Position numbers and translations under genes: made by a program. From contig NZ_CP014845.1 in the NCBI RefSeq assembly GCF_001598055.1, positions 1,426,001 to 1,490,000 of the forward strand: a stretch of DNA of 64,000 bases. Direction: 5' to 3'. A model generated the notes under the pieces. It made no database searches, had not been told where the DNA came from, and saw only the letters and a list, made by a program, of their open reading frames with translations. Shown in pieces: positions 25,331 through 35,800 of this stretch. Origin of the DNA: Cupriavidus nantongensis (lineage in GTDB: Bacteria; Pseudomonadota; Gammaproteobacteria; Burkholderiales; Burkholderiaceae). Every line of letters begins with the position of its first letter. Position 1 is the stretch's first letter.

Positions 25331-27597
25331 ATGACCTTATCCGGCGTCATCGGCGTGCTGCGCAGCCGCCTGCCGGTGGCGTGATAGATCGCATTGCTGA
25401 TCGCGGCGGCAACGCCCACCAGGCCGATTTCGCCCACGCCCTTGGCGCCCAGGCTGCTGACCACGCGGTCGTCCTCGTCGACGAAGATCACGTCCAGGTC
25501 CTGGATATCGGCGTGCGAGGCGATGTGGTACTCGGCAATATTGCGGTTCATGAAGCGGCCGAGCGCATGGTCGCTGTGCGTTTCCTCGTGCAGCGCCTGG
25601 CCGATGCCCCACACCATGCCGCCGAGGATCTGGCTGCGCGCCGTCCTGGGGTTGATGATGCGGCCCGCCGCCACCGCGCTGACCACGCGCGTCACGCGCA
25701 CGGTGCCCAGCGCCTCGTCGACGCGCACCTCGCAGAACACGGCCGAATGCGCGGCGCGCGTGTATTGCTTCTGCTTGATCAGATTGGGCAATTGCAGGAA
25801 CGATGCCTCGATCTGCTCGCGCCGGGCCGCGGCCAGGATGCCGGTCAGTTCCAACGACACGCCGGGGCTGGCGCGCAGGCTGACCCGGCCGTGCTCGAAC
25901 ACCAGGTCTTCGTAGCGCGCCTGCTCGAAGCCTGAACCTTGTATGCGCCGCGCCATGTGCCACAGCATCCGCCGCAGCTTGTCGCACACGCCGTCGACCG
26001 CGCTGCCGACCGTCGCCACGTGCGACGAGCCACCTTCGACGGGCGCCACCGGCAAGTCCGAATCCCCCAGCACGAACCTCACCTGCTCCAGCGGCAGGCC
26101 CAGCGACGCGGCGGCGATCTGGCTCATCACCGTCAGCGTGCCGGTGCCGATGTCGGTGGCGGCGCTGGCTACCTCGAGCCGGCCGTCGGCGTGGAACACC
26201 GCGCGGGCGCGGCTGAACATCTGCAGCGCGTCCCAGGTGCCGCTGGCCATGCCCCAGCCGATCAGCTCGCGGCCATCGCGCATCGAACGCGGCTGCGGCG
26301 GCCGCCCGGCCCAGCCGAACCGTTGCGCGCCTTGCGCGTAGCACTCGCGCAGTGCCTTGCTCGAGAACGGCAGGCCGCTGGCGCCGTCGCGCTCGGCGTA
26401 GTTTTTCAGCCGCAGCGCGAGCGGATCCATCCCCACCGCATAGGACAACTCGTCCATCGCCACCTCGATCGCATGCACGCCGTGCGCGGCGCCCGGCGCG
26501 CGCATGTCGGCCGGGGTGGGCTGGTCCAGGTCGACCAGCTGATAGTCCTGCCGGCTGTTCTCGGACGCATAGAGCTGCGTGGACCAGTTGACCACCACTT
26601 CGACGTAGTGCTCCATGCGCGAGGTCTCGGCCACGGCTTCATGGATCAGGCTCATCAGCCTGCCCTCGGCATCGGCGCCCAGCCGCACGCGCTGCCAGGT
26701 CTCGGGCCGGTGGCAGAAGGTGAACATCTGCGGCCGCGTCAGCACCACCCGCACCGAGCGCTCCAGCGCCAGCGCCGCCATCACCGCCAGGATCAGCTGG
26801 TACTGCGGCCGCAGCCCCGAACCGAACGCGCCACCCACGTATTCATTGCGCACCGTGACCTTGCGCTTGGGCAGCCCGAACACGCGCGACACCATCCAGC
26901 GCGAATTCTGCGAGCCCTGGGTCTTGTCGTAGATGGTCAGGTGGCCGTCGCCGCCGCGGACCACCGTGGTGGCGTGCATCTCCATCGGGTTGTGGTGTTC
27001 CACGCCGCTGTAGAACTCGGCGTCGACCTGATAGGGAGCGCGCGCGAAGGCGGCGTCGGCATCGCCGCGCGCCCTGGGCGGGCCGGAGTAGCCCGCCTTG
27101 AAGCGCATCGGCTTGCCGGCGCGGCCGAGGTGGTCCAGCAGGCTGGTCTCGTGCTGCCACGCCTGGTAGCGCACGCGCACCAGCGTGGCGGCATGGCGCG
27201 CCGCTTCGAAGGTCTCGGCCACGACCAGCGCGACGGGCTGGCCGCTGTACCAGATGCGCGCGTCGTGCAGCGGCTTGAACGGCGAACCGGCGGGCGCGAC
27301 CATGTCCTTGTAGAACAGGTCGAGCGAACGCATGCGCGGGCGGCGCTCATGGGTCAGCACCTCGAGCACGCCCGGCACCGCCAGCGCCGCGCTGCAATCG
27401 ATCGACACGATACGTCCGCGCGCAATGGTGCTGTTCACCACCACCCCGTGCGCGAGGTCGAAGGCCGGATGCTCGGCGTAGCGCGCGGTGCCGGTGACCT
27501 TGGCCACGCCATCGAGGCGCGGCACCGGCGTGCCGATGCCGACCGGGCCCGTGCCGGGCCGTGCGCGCGGCGTACATTGCGGGAGCGGATCGTTCAT
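25321..27597 (-). CDS. PaoC-like molybdenum-cofactor subunit of aldehyde oxidoreductase (xanthine dehydrogenase family)
   Basis: The 758-residue large subunit starts MNDPLPQCTPRARPG at 27597, where its ATG overlaps the stop of the FAD subunit. Family segments include IGTPVPRLDGVAKVTGTARYAEH, YVGGAFGSGLRPQYQLILA, EVASAATDIGTGTLTVMSQIAA and SSLGAKGVGEIGLVGVAAAISNAIYH, whose Glu is the catalytic base. It oxidises aldehydes or N-heterocycles with water as oxygen donor. The three-gene order 2Fe-2S, FAD, Mo matches E. coli paoABC. No XdhC/PaoD-type maturation gene is visible within this operon. The substrate cannot be assigned. Confidence 0.9.
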   Translation of the reverse strand: MNDPLPQCTPRARPGTGPVGIGTPVPRLDGVAKVTGTARYAEHPAFDLAHGVVVNSTIARGRIVSIDCSAALAVPGVLEVLTHERRPRMRSLDLFYKDMVAPAGSPFKPLHDARIWYSGQPVALVVAETFEAARHAATLVRVRYQAWQHETSLLDHLGRAGKPMRFKAGYSGPPRARGDADAAFARAPYQVDAEFYSGVEHHNPMEMHATTVVRGGDGHLTIYDKTQGSQNSRWMVSRVFGLPKRKVTVRNEYVGGAFGSGLRPQYQLILAVMAALALERSVRVVLTRPQMFTFCHRPETWQRVRLGADAEGRLMSLIHEAVAETSRMEHYVEVVVNWSTQLYASENSRQDYQLVDLDQPTPADMRAPGAAHGVHAIEVAMDELSYAVGMDPLALRLKNYAERDGASGLPFSSKALRECYAQGAQRFGWAGRPPQPRSMRDGRELIGWGMASGTWDALQMFSRARAVFHADGRLEVASAATDIGTGTLTVMSQIAAASLGLPLEQVRFVLGDSDLPVAPVEGGSSHVATVGSAVDGVCDKLRRMLWHMARRIQGSGFEQARYEDLVFEHGRVSLRASPGVSLELTGILAAARREQIEASFLQLPNLIKQKQYTRAAHSAVFCEVRVDEALGTVRVTRVVSAVAAGRIINPRTARSQILGGMVWGIGQALHEETHSDHALGRFMNRNIAEYHIASHADIQDLDVIFVDEDDRVVSSLGAKGVGEIGLVGVAAAISNAIYHATGRRLRSTPMTPDKVMAR

Positions 27598-28694
27598 GGC
27601 TGCTCCTCCTCGCCGAAGGCGTCTTCGCCGGTATTGCTCAGCACGCCGGCGACTGCCATTTCCAGCGCGCGCACGATCGCACGCTCGGCCAGCGCGATCT
27701 TGAAGCTGTTGCCGGGCAGGCTCTCGGGCACGGCCGGCCCGCCCCAGGCGCGCGCGTCGCGCAGCAGGAAGCGGGCCGCCGAAGCAAAGTGTTCCGCGCT
27801 GGCGGGCCGGCCCTGCAGCAGCGCCTCGGCCTCGGGATCGCGCCACGGCTTGTGGGCCACGCCACCCAGCGCCAGCCGCGCGGCGCGCACGGTGCCATCG
27901 TCGGCGAGATCCAGCGCGGCGGCCACCGACACCAGCGCGAACGCAAACGACGCGCGCTCGCGGATCTTCAGGTAGCAGGCATGACGCGCGAACCCGGCGG
28001 CGGGCGGCAGCACGATATGGGTAATCAGTTCGTCGGGGCGCAGCGTGGTGTCGATATGCGGCCGGTCCTCCGGCAGCCGATGGAATTCATCGAACGGAAT
28101 CTCGCGGCGGCCGCTCGCCGATGCCACGTGCACCACCGCGCCCAGCGCCGCCAGTGCCACGCACATGTCCGACGGGTGCGTGGCGACGCAATGCTCGCTG
28201 GCGCCGAGGATGGCATGCTGGCGCGCCAGCCCGGCCGCCGCCGGGCAGCCGCTGCCGGGCTCGCGCTTGTTGCAGGGCACGCCCGGATCATAGAAGTAAT
28301 AGCAGCGCGTGCGCTGCAGCAGGTTGCCGCCGTTGGTCGCCATATTGCGGATCTGCGCCGAGGCCCCGGCCAGGATCGCCGCGCGCAGCAGCGGATACTG
28401 CGCGCGCACCAGCGGGTGCTGCGCGGTATCGGCGTTGCTGGCCAGCGCACCGAGCCTGAGCCCGCCCTCCGCCGTGGCCTCGATCATCCGCAGCGGCAGC
28501 TGCCTGACATCGACCAGCGCGGCCGGATGCATCATGCCGCCCTTCACCAGGTCGATCAGGTTGGTGCCGGCAGCCAGGAAGTGCGGCGCGTGGTCGTCGC
28601 CAAGGCTTAGCTCGCCGGCGTCCCGCTGCGCCGCGGCGATCGCCTGCAGCGCCGCTTCCACCGTGGCCGCGCGCTCATAGCGGAACGGGTTCAT
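27594..28694 (-). CDS. PaoB-like FAD-binding subunit of aldehyde oxidoreductase
   Basis: The 366-residue subunit has a CO-dehydrogenase flavoprotein fold: HFLAAGTNLIDLVKGG near residue 40 (FAD pyrophosphate loop) and ASAQIRNMATNGGNLLQRTRC. The insert RTRCYYFYDPGVPC followed by KREPGSGC carries extra cysteines, as in PaoB, where they bind an additional 4Fe-4S cluster. C-terminal ASFAFALVSVAAALD is typical of the CO_deh_flav_C domain. It overlaps both neighbours by ATGA, so the three subunits are translationally coupled. Confidence 0.9.
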   Translation of the reverse strand: MNPFRYERAATVEAALQAIAAAQRDAGELSLGDDHAPHFLAAGTNLIDLVKGGMMHPAALVDVRQLPLRMIEATAEGGLRLGALASNADTAQHPLVRAQYPLLRAAILAGASAQIRNMATNGGNLLQRTRCYYFYDPGVPCNKREPGSGCPAAAGLARQHAILGASEHCVATHPSDMCVALAALGAVVHVASASGRREIPFDEFHRLPEDRPHIDTTLRPDELITHIVLPPAAGFARHACYLKIRERASFAFALVSVAAALDLADDGTVRAARLALGGVAHKPWRDPEAEALLQGRPASAEHFASAARFLLRDARAWGGPAVPESLPGNSFKIALAERAIVRALEMAVAGVLSNTGEDAFGEEEQP

Positions 28695-29233
28695 GATGGC
28701 TCCTGGTCGCGCTCGGTCAGCCCGGCGACTTCGGCGATCGCCTCGACGATCTGCGCATACGCGCCGCAGCGGCACAGGTTGCCGCTCATGCGCTCGCGGA
28801 GCTCCTGCCGGCTTGCCGGCGGATGCTCGTTCAGCAGGCCCAGCGCCGAGCACAGCTGTCCCGGCGTGCAATAGCCGCACTGGAACGCGTCGTGGTCGAT
28901 AAAAGCCTGCTGCAGCGGATGCAGCGCGCCCGTGTCGCGATCGGCCAGCCCCTCCACGGTGGTGATATCGGCGCCGTCATAGGACACCGCCAGGCACAGG
29001 CACGACTTGATGCGCCTGCCGCCGACCAGCACCGTGCAGGCGCCGCATTGGCCGTGGTCGCAGCCCTTCTTGGTGCCGGTGAGCTGCAGTTGCTCGCGCA
29101 GCAGGTCCAGCAGGATCACCCACGGGGCCAGCAGCAGCTCGTGGGTGATGCCGTTGATGTGCAGCGTGGTGGGGATCTGTTGCAGTGCGCCGGCCTCGGA
29201 TGCCGGGGGAGCAAGCGGGTCTTCCAGTGCCAT
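28691..29233 (-). CDS. PaoA-like 2Fe-2S subunit of aldehyde oxidoreductase
   Basis: The N-terminal plant-type ferredoxin domain shows GTKKGCDHGQCGACTVLVGG and IKSCLCLA, and the second cluster domain FQCGYCTPGQLCSA and MSGNLCRCGAYAQIVEAI. The ATG at 29233 is chosen because GGAGG lies eight bases upstream; Met codons at 29290 and 29323 have none. With this start there is no twin-arginine leader, whereas E. coli PaoA is exported by Tat, so the complex may be cytoplasmic here. It is first in the operon. Confidence 0.85.
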   Translation of the reverse strand: MALEDPLAPPASEAGALQQIPTTLHINGITHELLLAPWVILLDLLREQLQLTGTKKGCDHGQCGACTVLVGGRRIKSCLCLAVSYDGADITTVEGLADRDTGALHPLQQAFIDHDAFQCGYCTPGQLCSALGLLNEHPPASRQELRERMSGNLCRCGAYAQIVEAIAEVAGLTERDQEPS

Positions 29234-29390
29234 GGGCGCCTCCGCTGGTTCACGTTCTGGGGAGAAGTGAACGAAGGCAGCAAGCGTCATGCCATCGGCT
29301 TCGACGGGTTCACCACGTTGCATCCGGCGAGCGGCACGTGCTGCCGTGATGGCCGGCTTTGCAGATATTGCCGCCGGCGCCGTGCATGAA

Positions 29391-29591
29391 TTACCGCAGT
29401 GCCGATCGACCGCACCGGCAGCAGCGCGCTATGCACCAGCGCCGCGTGCAGCGTGCCGCGCACTTGCCGGCTATGCCTGCTCCCCGACCCCGAGCGGGCG
29501 CGTGCTGCCGCTGTCTAGTCTGGACGATGCCCAGCAAAGTCCGGTCGGACTTGAGCCAGAAGTAGTAGTCGATATGCGCACCGGCCTTCAT
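29391..29591 (-). pseudogene. Possible truncated DsbA/HCCA-isomerase-like gene coupled to the MHS transporter
   Basis: An ATG at 29591 overlaps the transporter stop as ATGA. The first 25 residues (MKAGAHIDYYFWLKSDRTLL) resemble the N-terminus of 2-hydroxychromene-2-carboxylate isomerase/DsbA-fold proteins. The expected Ser-Pro-type active site and Tyr-Leu-Gly turn are altered, and after about residue 30 the sequence becomes Arg/Cys-rich without family content. It looks like a gene stub. The rest of the 29234-29587 stretch, up to the paoA-like gene, holds nothing I can identify. Confidence 0.3.
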
Positions 29592-30910
29592 ACCCGTCCA
29601 CCCTTTGCCAGCGGGACCGCATGCCTGGCCACGTTGGCATCGCGCATCAGTGCCGTGCTGACGAAGGCGATCACGCTAAGCGCACCCAGGTACCAGACGA
29701 TGTATGCGGGATCGCCGCCGCCATGATTCAACAGCGACGTGGCCACGATGGGCGCCAGGCCCCCGCCGATCGCACCGGACACCTGCACCGCGATCGAGAT
29801 GCCGCTATAGCGGACCTCGGGCGGAAACTGGGCTGAGAACAGGCTGCCTTCAGGGCCGTACAGGCAGGCATAGACGAGACCGATCGCAATCGCCATGGCA
29901 ATCGTGACATGGCCTGCATCGAGCGTTTGCAGCAGCGCGAAGAACTGCGGCGCAAAGACCAGGATCCCCACGGTGCCGGCCATGAATACCCACTTGAAGC
30001 TGAAGCGGTCACCCAGGATGCCGAACAGCGGCATGGTGAACATCGCGACCGCGGCGCCCCACACCGTGGCATCGAGCATCACGGTCTTGGCTATGCCGAG
30101 CGTGCCCGTGGCGTAGGCCAGGGCAAAGGTCACCACGGTGTAGAACCACGTGACTTCTGCCAGGCGGCCGCCGACCACGGTCAGGACCTGGCGCGGATAG
30201 CGGCGCAGCACCACCAGCGCCGGCATCTCGACCTTGTCGCCAGACTTTTTCATCTGCTCGAAGTCCGGCGATTCGCTCACCTTCGCACGGATGAACCAGC
30301 CTACCGCCAGCAGCACCACGCTCGCCAGGAACGGCACGCGCCATCCCCACGTCAGCATGTCCTGCTCCGGCAGCGTCGCGACCATGCCCATCGCCAGCGA
30401 GGACAGGATCAGGCCTGGTGCCACCCCTGCCTGCGGCAGGCTGCCAAAGAAGCCCTTCTTGCCTTCGGGTGCGTGCTCGACGGCCATCAGCACCGCACCG
30501 CCCCACTCGCCCCCGACCGCGACGCCCTGCAGGAAGCGCAGCAGCACGAGCGCGACCGCAGCCCAGTAGCCGATGCTGTCATAGGACGGGATCAGGCCGA
30601 TCAGGATGGTCGGGATGCCCATCATGAACAGCGTGATCAGCAGCATGGACTTGCGTCCGACCCGATCGCCGAAATGGCCGAAGACGATGCCACCCAGCGG
30701 GCGCGCGAAGAAGCCGACCGAGTAGGTGGCAAACGCCGCCAGGGTCCCGGTCAGCGGATCGAAAGAGGGAAAGAAAATCTTGTTGAAGATCAGGGCCGCG
30801 GCGGTGCCGTAGAGGAAGAAGTCATACCATTCGATGGTCGTGCCCATCATGCTGGCCAGGCCCGCCGTGATGTAGTGGCGGCGCGAGCGCGTGCCTTGTT
30901 GCGTGGTCAT
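29588..30910 (-). CDS. MHS-family metabolite:H+ symporter (MFS)
   Basis: The 440-residue transporter has 12 predicted membrane segments. The family signature is clear: ASMMGTTIEWYDFFLYGTAAAL at the first helix, PLGGIVFGHFGDRVGRKSML (the GxxxDRxGRK loop) and RFLQGVAVGGEWGGAVLMAVEHAP. MHS carriers import organic acids such as citrate, 4-methyl-o-phthalate or shikimate. It follows the class II aldolase gene by 42 bases on the same strand, which suggests uptake of the aldolase pathway's substrate. Confidence 0.9.
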   Translation of the reverse strand: MTTQQGTRSRRHYITAGLASMMGTTIEWYDFFLYGTAAALIFNKIFFPSFDPLTGTLAAFATYSVGFFARPLGGIVFGHFGDRVGRKSMLLITLFMMGIPTILIGLIPSYDSIGYWAAVALVLLRFLQGVAVGGEWGGAVLMAVEHAPEGKKGFFGSLPQAGVAPGLILSSLAMGMVATLPEQDMLTWGWRVPFLASVVLLAVGWFIRAKVSESPDFEQMKKSGDKVEMPALVVLRRYPRQVLTVVGGRLAEVTWFYTVVTFALAYATGTLGIAKTVMLDATVWGAAVAMFTMPLFGILGDRFSFKWVFMAGTVGILVFAPQFFALLQTLDAGHVTIAMAIAIGLVYACLYGPEGSLFSAQFPPEVRYSGISIAVQVSGAIGGGLAPIVATSLLNHGGGDPAYIVWYLGALSVIAFVSTALMRDANVARHAVPLAKGGRV

Positions 30911-30952
30911 CGTCTTGTCTCCTTGTCTGTTCTGATGCGTGCTGCCTGTGCG

Positions 30953-31732
30953 TCACGGCTTGACGTACGGCGCGATGCCGTGCGTCTGGCGCGCCCAGTA
31001 CGCGAACGTGGAGTTGACGATGGACGGCTTCAGCAGGTAGTCGCGAGCCTCCCTGGCCAGTTCGTCATCGACCGGCGTGAGCGCGCCGAAAGCCTGCGCG
31101 CGGATCTGCATTCGGGCAGCGCGCTCGAGATAGACGGACAGGTAGGTCGCCTCTTCGCAGGTCTTGCCTGCGGTCAGATAGCCATGGTGCGCGAGGATGA
31201 TCGCGCGCTTGTCACCGAGCGCTTCCGAGATGATCACGCCCTCCTGGTCTGCGATCGGAACTCCCGGCCAGTCGCCGAGGAACGCGCAGTCGTTATGCAG
31301 GGGGGTCATGTCCATCTGCGCGATGACCAGGGGCTGGCGCGCGGCAGCGAGCGCGCTGGCCCACGGCGAATGGGTATGGATGATGGCGTTGACGTCCGGC
31401 CGGGCGTCGTAGACCCACAGGTGGAAACGCGTCGCCGGATTGGCCATGCCGCCGCCGCTCAACGTGTTGAGATCGCGGTCGACCTCGATAAAGTCCGCCG
31501 GCGTCGCTTCGTCGAAGCCGAGCCCGAAACGCAGCGTCCAGTAAGCGCCCGGTCGTTCGGAGCGGACACTGATCTGGCCCGCCAGGCCGGCTTCCTGCTC
31601 CGTCATGGCCAGGATGCGGCAGGCATAGGCCATGGTCTCCTGCGTGGTGCGCGACTGGCTCGGCAGGTGCTTCGCCATGTCGCTGGACGCGCGCTGGTCG
31701 AAATACGACTTGTCTCTGAGGGGGGCGTTCAT
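30953..31732 (-). CDS. Class II aldolase/adducin-family protein
   Basis: The 259-residue protein shows the zinc-binding and active-site segments of the fold: AYACRILAMTEQEAGLAGQISVR, NPATRFHLWVYDARPDVNAIIHTHSPWASALAA (first His pair) and AIILAHHGYLTAGKTCEEATYL (second His pair). The family includes fuculose- and ribulose-phosphate aldolases/epimerases and decarboxylases; members of this non-phosphate type are often of unknown substrate. It lies between a LysR gene upstream and the MHS transporter downstream on one strand. Confidence 0.85.
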   Translation of the reverse strand: MNAPLRDKSYFDQRASSDMAKHLPSQSRTTQETMAYACRILAMTEQEAGLAGQISVRSERPGAYWTLRFGLGFDEATPADFIEVDRDLNTLSGGGMANPATRFHLWVYDARPDVNAIIHTHSPWASALAAARQPLVIAQMDMTPLHNDCAFLGDWPGVPIADQEGVIISEALGDKRAIILAHHGYLTAGKTCEEATYLSVYLERAARMQIRAQAFGALTPVDDELAREARDYLLKPSIVNSTFAYWARQTHGIAPYVKP

Positions 31733-31847
31733 ACTGGTCTTCTCCGGGTTTTCCCTGCGACGAGAGGTCGAAAGGATCGGGATCCAGTATGGGATTGGGG
31801 TTCCAGCCGAGCTACGGAGCCGGCCTCATAGCAGCTATGTCATGGCT

Positions 31848-32741
31848 TCACGTGTCCAGCGCCCTGGCAACCTGGAGCGCACATGACAGCAGCGCGGCGG
31901 CCAGCGGCAAGGGTTGGCGCTCGGGATGCGCCACCGCCACCATGCGCCGTTTCAACAGCGGCGTACGGATCTTCACCTTGCACAGGCCATACTCGGCCAG
32001 CAGCTTGTCAGGCAGCCGGCTCGGCAGGATGCAGGACCCTACTCCGGCGGAAACCAGCTTGAGCATGGCATCCACCGTTTCCGCCTCCGCGACATAGGAC
32101 CCCTTCAGGCCGGCGCTATCGAGCATGCGTCGCAATGCATAGCCATGCGGGAAGGTAACCAGGCGCAAGTTGCGCCCGGCCAGGTCGACGCCGGCATCGT
32201 CCGCTGCCGGGGCCATGGTGCCTTGCTCCACCAGGCACATCGTATCGTCGAAGAGTGGATAAACCGCCAGCGAGGCCGTGTCCACCGCGGTATCGTAGGC
32301 CACGCCCAGATCCGCCTTGCCGCTTTCCACCAGCGCAACCACCTCCGGCGAGCTGCGCCCCATCATCGACAGGTTGACGCCGGGATGCGCACTGACGAAA
32401 CTCGCCACCACATCGCCGATGAAGTAGTAGCTGACGGTGTGGACCAGGGCCAGCCTGACCGTCCCTTCGGTACTGCCATGCGCGTCCCGGATCATGTCCA
32501 CGGCGTGATCGATGGCGCGATAGGGCCCTTCGATCGCTTCCTGCAGCTTTTGCCCGGCCTCCGTCAGGGCAACGCCGCGCCCCGTTCGCGTAAACAACGC
32601 CTTGCCAAGGTGGGCTTCGAGCGCGGCCAGTTGCTTGCTGACACCGGACTGCGTCTGGTTCAGGTCATCCGCAGCCTTCGACAGCGACTTCAGCGAGGCA
32701 ATACGCAAAAAGCTGCGCAGCAGGCGGTCTGGCGTTTCCAT
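31848..32741 (-). CDS. LysR-family regulator, likely of the aldolase/MHS operon
   Basis: With the start at 32741 the product is METPDRLLRSFLRIASLKSLSKAADDLNQTQSGVSKQLAALE..., a LysR helix-turn-helix at residues 5-60. The effector domain follows (VRLALVHTVSYYFIGDVVASFVSAHPGVNLSMM). Longer starts at 32768 and 32825 are possible; no clear ribosome site decides. It precedes the aldolase gene by 115 bases on the same strand, so it probably controls that pair. Confidence 0.85.
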   Translation of the reverse strand: METPDRLLRSFLRIASLKSLSKAADDLNQTQSGVSKQLAALEAHLGKALFTRTGRGVALTEAGQKLQEAIEGPYRAIDHAVDMIRDAHGSTEGTVRLALVHTVSYYFIGDVVASFVSAHPGVNLSMMGRSSPEVVALVESGKADLGVAYDTAVDTASLAVYPLFDDTMCLVEQGTMAPAADDAGVDLAGRNLRLVTFPHGYALRRMLDSAGLKGSYVAEAETVDAMLKLVSAGVGSCILPSRLPDKLLAEYGLCKVKIRTPLLKRRMVAVAHPERQPLPLAAALLSCALQVARALDT

Positions 32742-32895
32742 GTCGGGGGCAGGTAGTTTTGCTGCCATTCTGCATGGGGCGTAGGCCTGGCCGCAACCAC
32801 GCCGCGGCGCCGGTGCGGCGCCCATGCAGGATTTCCTGCCCCTTGGGCTAACTTGACCTCACGTCGCGCCGGCGACCACCGCCGGCGCGACCGCG

Positions 32896-35800
32896 TCAAG
32901 CCGCATCCCGCCGCGCCGCTCCCCGATATTGCGCCAGCAGCGCCTCGCGCCGCACCGCCGCCGCGGCCATGCTGGCCTCCTTCACGTGACCGTAGCCACG
33001 GATATCGTCCGGCAGCGCGGCCAGCGCCAGCGCGGTGTCGACGTTGTCCGCGCTCAGTGAACCCGCGAACTCTTCGACCATGGCCAGGTAGTCGCTGACC
33101 AGCGCGCGCTCGGCGCGGCGCTCGGCGGTCTTGCCGAACACATCCAGCGCGGTGCCGCGCAGGCCCTTCAGGCGCGCCAGCAGGCGGAATGCCGTCATGG
33201 TGCGCGGACCGAAGCGACGCTTGAGCAGATGGCCCTTGGCGTCGGTCCTGGCCAGCAGCGGCGGCGCCAGCCAGAAATTGAGCTGGTAGTCGCGGCCGGG
33301 CTCGCCTTCGAACTGCGCGCGCAGCTTGTCGAGGAAGGCGGGGTCGGTGTACAGGCGCGCCACCTCGTACTCGTCCTTGTACGCCATCAGCTTGGCCAGG
33401 TTGCGGGCCACGGCCTCGGTCAGCGGCAGCTTGCGATCGATGCCCAGTTGCTGCTCCGCGGCGCGGATGCGCGCGACAGCGTCGCGATAGCGCGCGGCAT
33501 AGGCGGCGTTCTGGTAATCGGTCAGCATCGCCTCGCGCTTGCGGATCAGCGCGTCGAGCGTCTGCGGCATCGCCACGACCTGCGCGCTGGCGGCGGCCGG
33601 CGCAACCGGTGCCCCAGGTAGCAGCGCCCTGACCGCGGCCTCGCCGTGGTGGGCGAGATAACGGCCCCATTCGAAGGCGAGACGGTTCTTGTCGACCGAG
33701 ACCCCGTTGAGTTCGATCGCGCGCACCAGGCTGGCGTGCTGCAGCGGGATCCAGCCCTTCTGCCAGGCATAGCCCAGCAGCAGCGGGTTGGAATAGATCG
33801 CGTCGGCGAGCAGGGTCACCGCCCAGGCGCTGGCGTCGAAGAAGGCGCAGGCCTCGCCCACGCTGGCGCGCAGGTCCTGCTCGGCGCTGGCGCCGGGGAA
33901 CTTCCACTTCGGGTTCTTGATGAACTCCGCGGTGGGGGTGTTGGCGCTGTTGACCACGGCGGCGGTCAGGCCGTGCCGGACCTTGGACAGCACTTCGGCG
34001 GAGGCCGAGACGATGGCGTCGCCGCCGATCACCAGGCGCGCCTCGCCGGTGGCGATGCGGGTCGCGTGCAGGTGATCCGGAGCGGACGCGATCTGCACGT
34101 GGCTGATCACCGCCCCGCCCTTCTGCGCCAGGCCGGCCATGTCGAGCACGGTCACGCCCTTGCGCTCCAGGTGCGACGCCATGCCCAGCAGCCCGCCGAT
34201 GGTGACCACGCCGGTGCCGCCGACGCCCGTGACCAGCACGCCGTACGGCCGCTCCAAAGCCGGCAGCAGCGGCTGCGGCAGCGCCGCGAAATCGGCGCCG
34301 CTGCCCTTGCCGGCCGCCGCCGCGGGCTTGCGCACCTGCGCGCCCTCGGCGGTGACAAAGCTGGGGCAGAAGCCGTTGACGCAGGAGAAGTCCTTGTTGC
34401 ACGACGACTGGTTGATGCGGCGCTTGGTGCCGAGCTCGGTCTCGAGCGGCTCCACCGACAGGCAGTTGGACTTGGCCGAGCAATCGCCGCAGCCTTCGCA
34501 CACCGCGTCGTTGATAAAGGCGCGTTTGGCCGGATCCGGATAGGTGCCGCGCTTGCGGCGGCGGCGCTTCTCGGTGGCGCAGGTCTGGTCGTAGATCAGG
34601 ATGGTGACGCCTTCGGTGTCGCGCAGCTCCAGCTGCACGGCATCGAGCTGGTCGCGATGGAGCACCGCCACGCCGGACGGCAGCATCGCGCCATCGCCGT
34701 ACTTGGCGGGCTCGTCGGTGACCACCACCAGCTTCTTCGCGCCCTCGGCCAGCACCTGGTGCGCGATCTGCGGTACCGTCAGCACGCCGTCGATCGGCTG
34801 ACCGCCGGTCATCGCCACGGCATCGTTGAACAGGATCTTGTAGGTGATATTGGCCCTGGCCGCGATCGACGCGCGGATCGCCAGCAGCCCCGAGTGGAAG
34901 TACGTGCCGTCGCCCAGGTTGGCGAACACGTGCTTGTCGTCGGTGAAGTGCATCTGCCCGGTCCACGCCACGCCCTCGCCGCCCATCTGGCTGAAGGTCT
35001 CGGTATTGCGGTCCATCCACAAGGTCATGTAGTGGCAGCCGATGCCGGCCAGCGCGCGCGAGCCTTCCGGCACGCGCGTCGAGGTATTGTGCGGGCAGCC
35101 CGAGCAGAACCACGGCTTGCGCTCCACCGCGATGCGCGGCTGCGCCGCTTCGCGCTCCTTGGCCTCGATCAGCGCCACGCGCGCGGCGATGCGCGTGGGC
35201 ACCTCGGCCGGCAGGTCGAAGCGTTCCAGCCGGCGTGCGATGGCCTTGGCGATCAGCGCCGGCGACAGCTCGTAATGCGCCGGCAGCAGCCAGTCGCCGC
35301 GCGGCACCGACCACTCGCCGCCGTCGTTGCCGCGCTGGTCGAACTTGCCGAAGACCTTGGGTCGCACATCCTCGCGCCAGTTGTACAGCTCTTCCTTCAG
35401 CGCGTATTCGAGGATCTGGCGCTTCTCTTCGACCACCAGGATTTCTTCCAGGCCGGTGGCGAATTCGCGCGCGCCGTGCGCCTCCAGCGGCCACACGCAG
35501 CCCACCTTGTAGACGCGGATGCCGATGCGCGCGCAGGTGTCGTCATCCAGGCCCAGGTCCACCAGCGCCTGGCGCACGTCCAGGTAGGCCTTGCCGGCGG
35601 TCATGATGCCGAAGCGCGCGTTGGGCGAATCCAGCACCACGCGGTTCAGGCGGTTGGCACGCACGTAGGCCAGCGCCGCATACCACTTGTGGTCGAGCAG
35701 CCGCGCTTCCTGTTCCAGCGGCGAATCGGGCCAGCGGATATTGAGGCCGCCCGCCGGCATGGCAAAGTCCTGCGGCAGCGCGACCTGCACGCGGCTGGGG

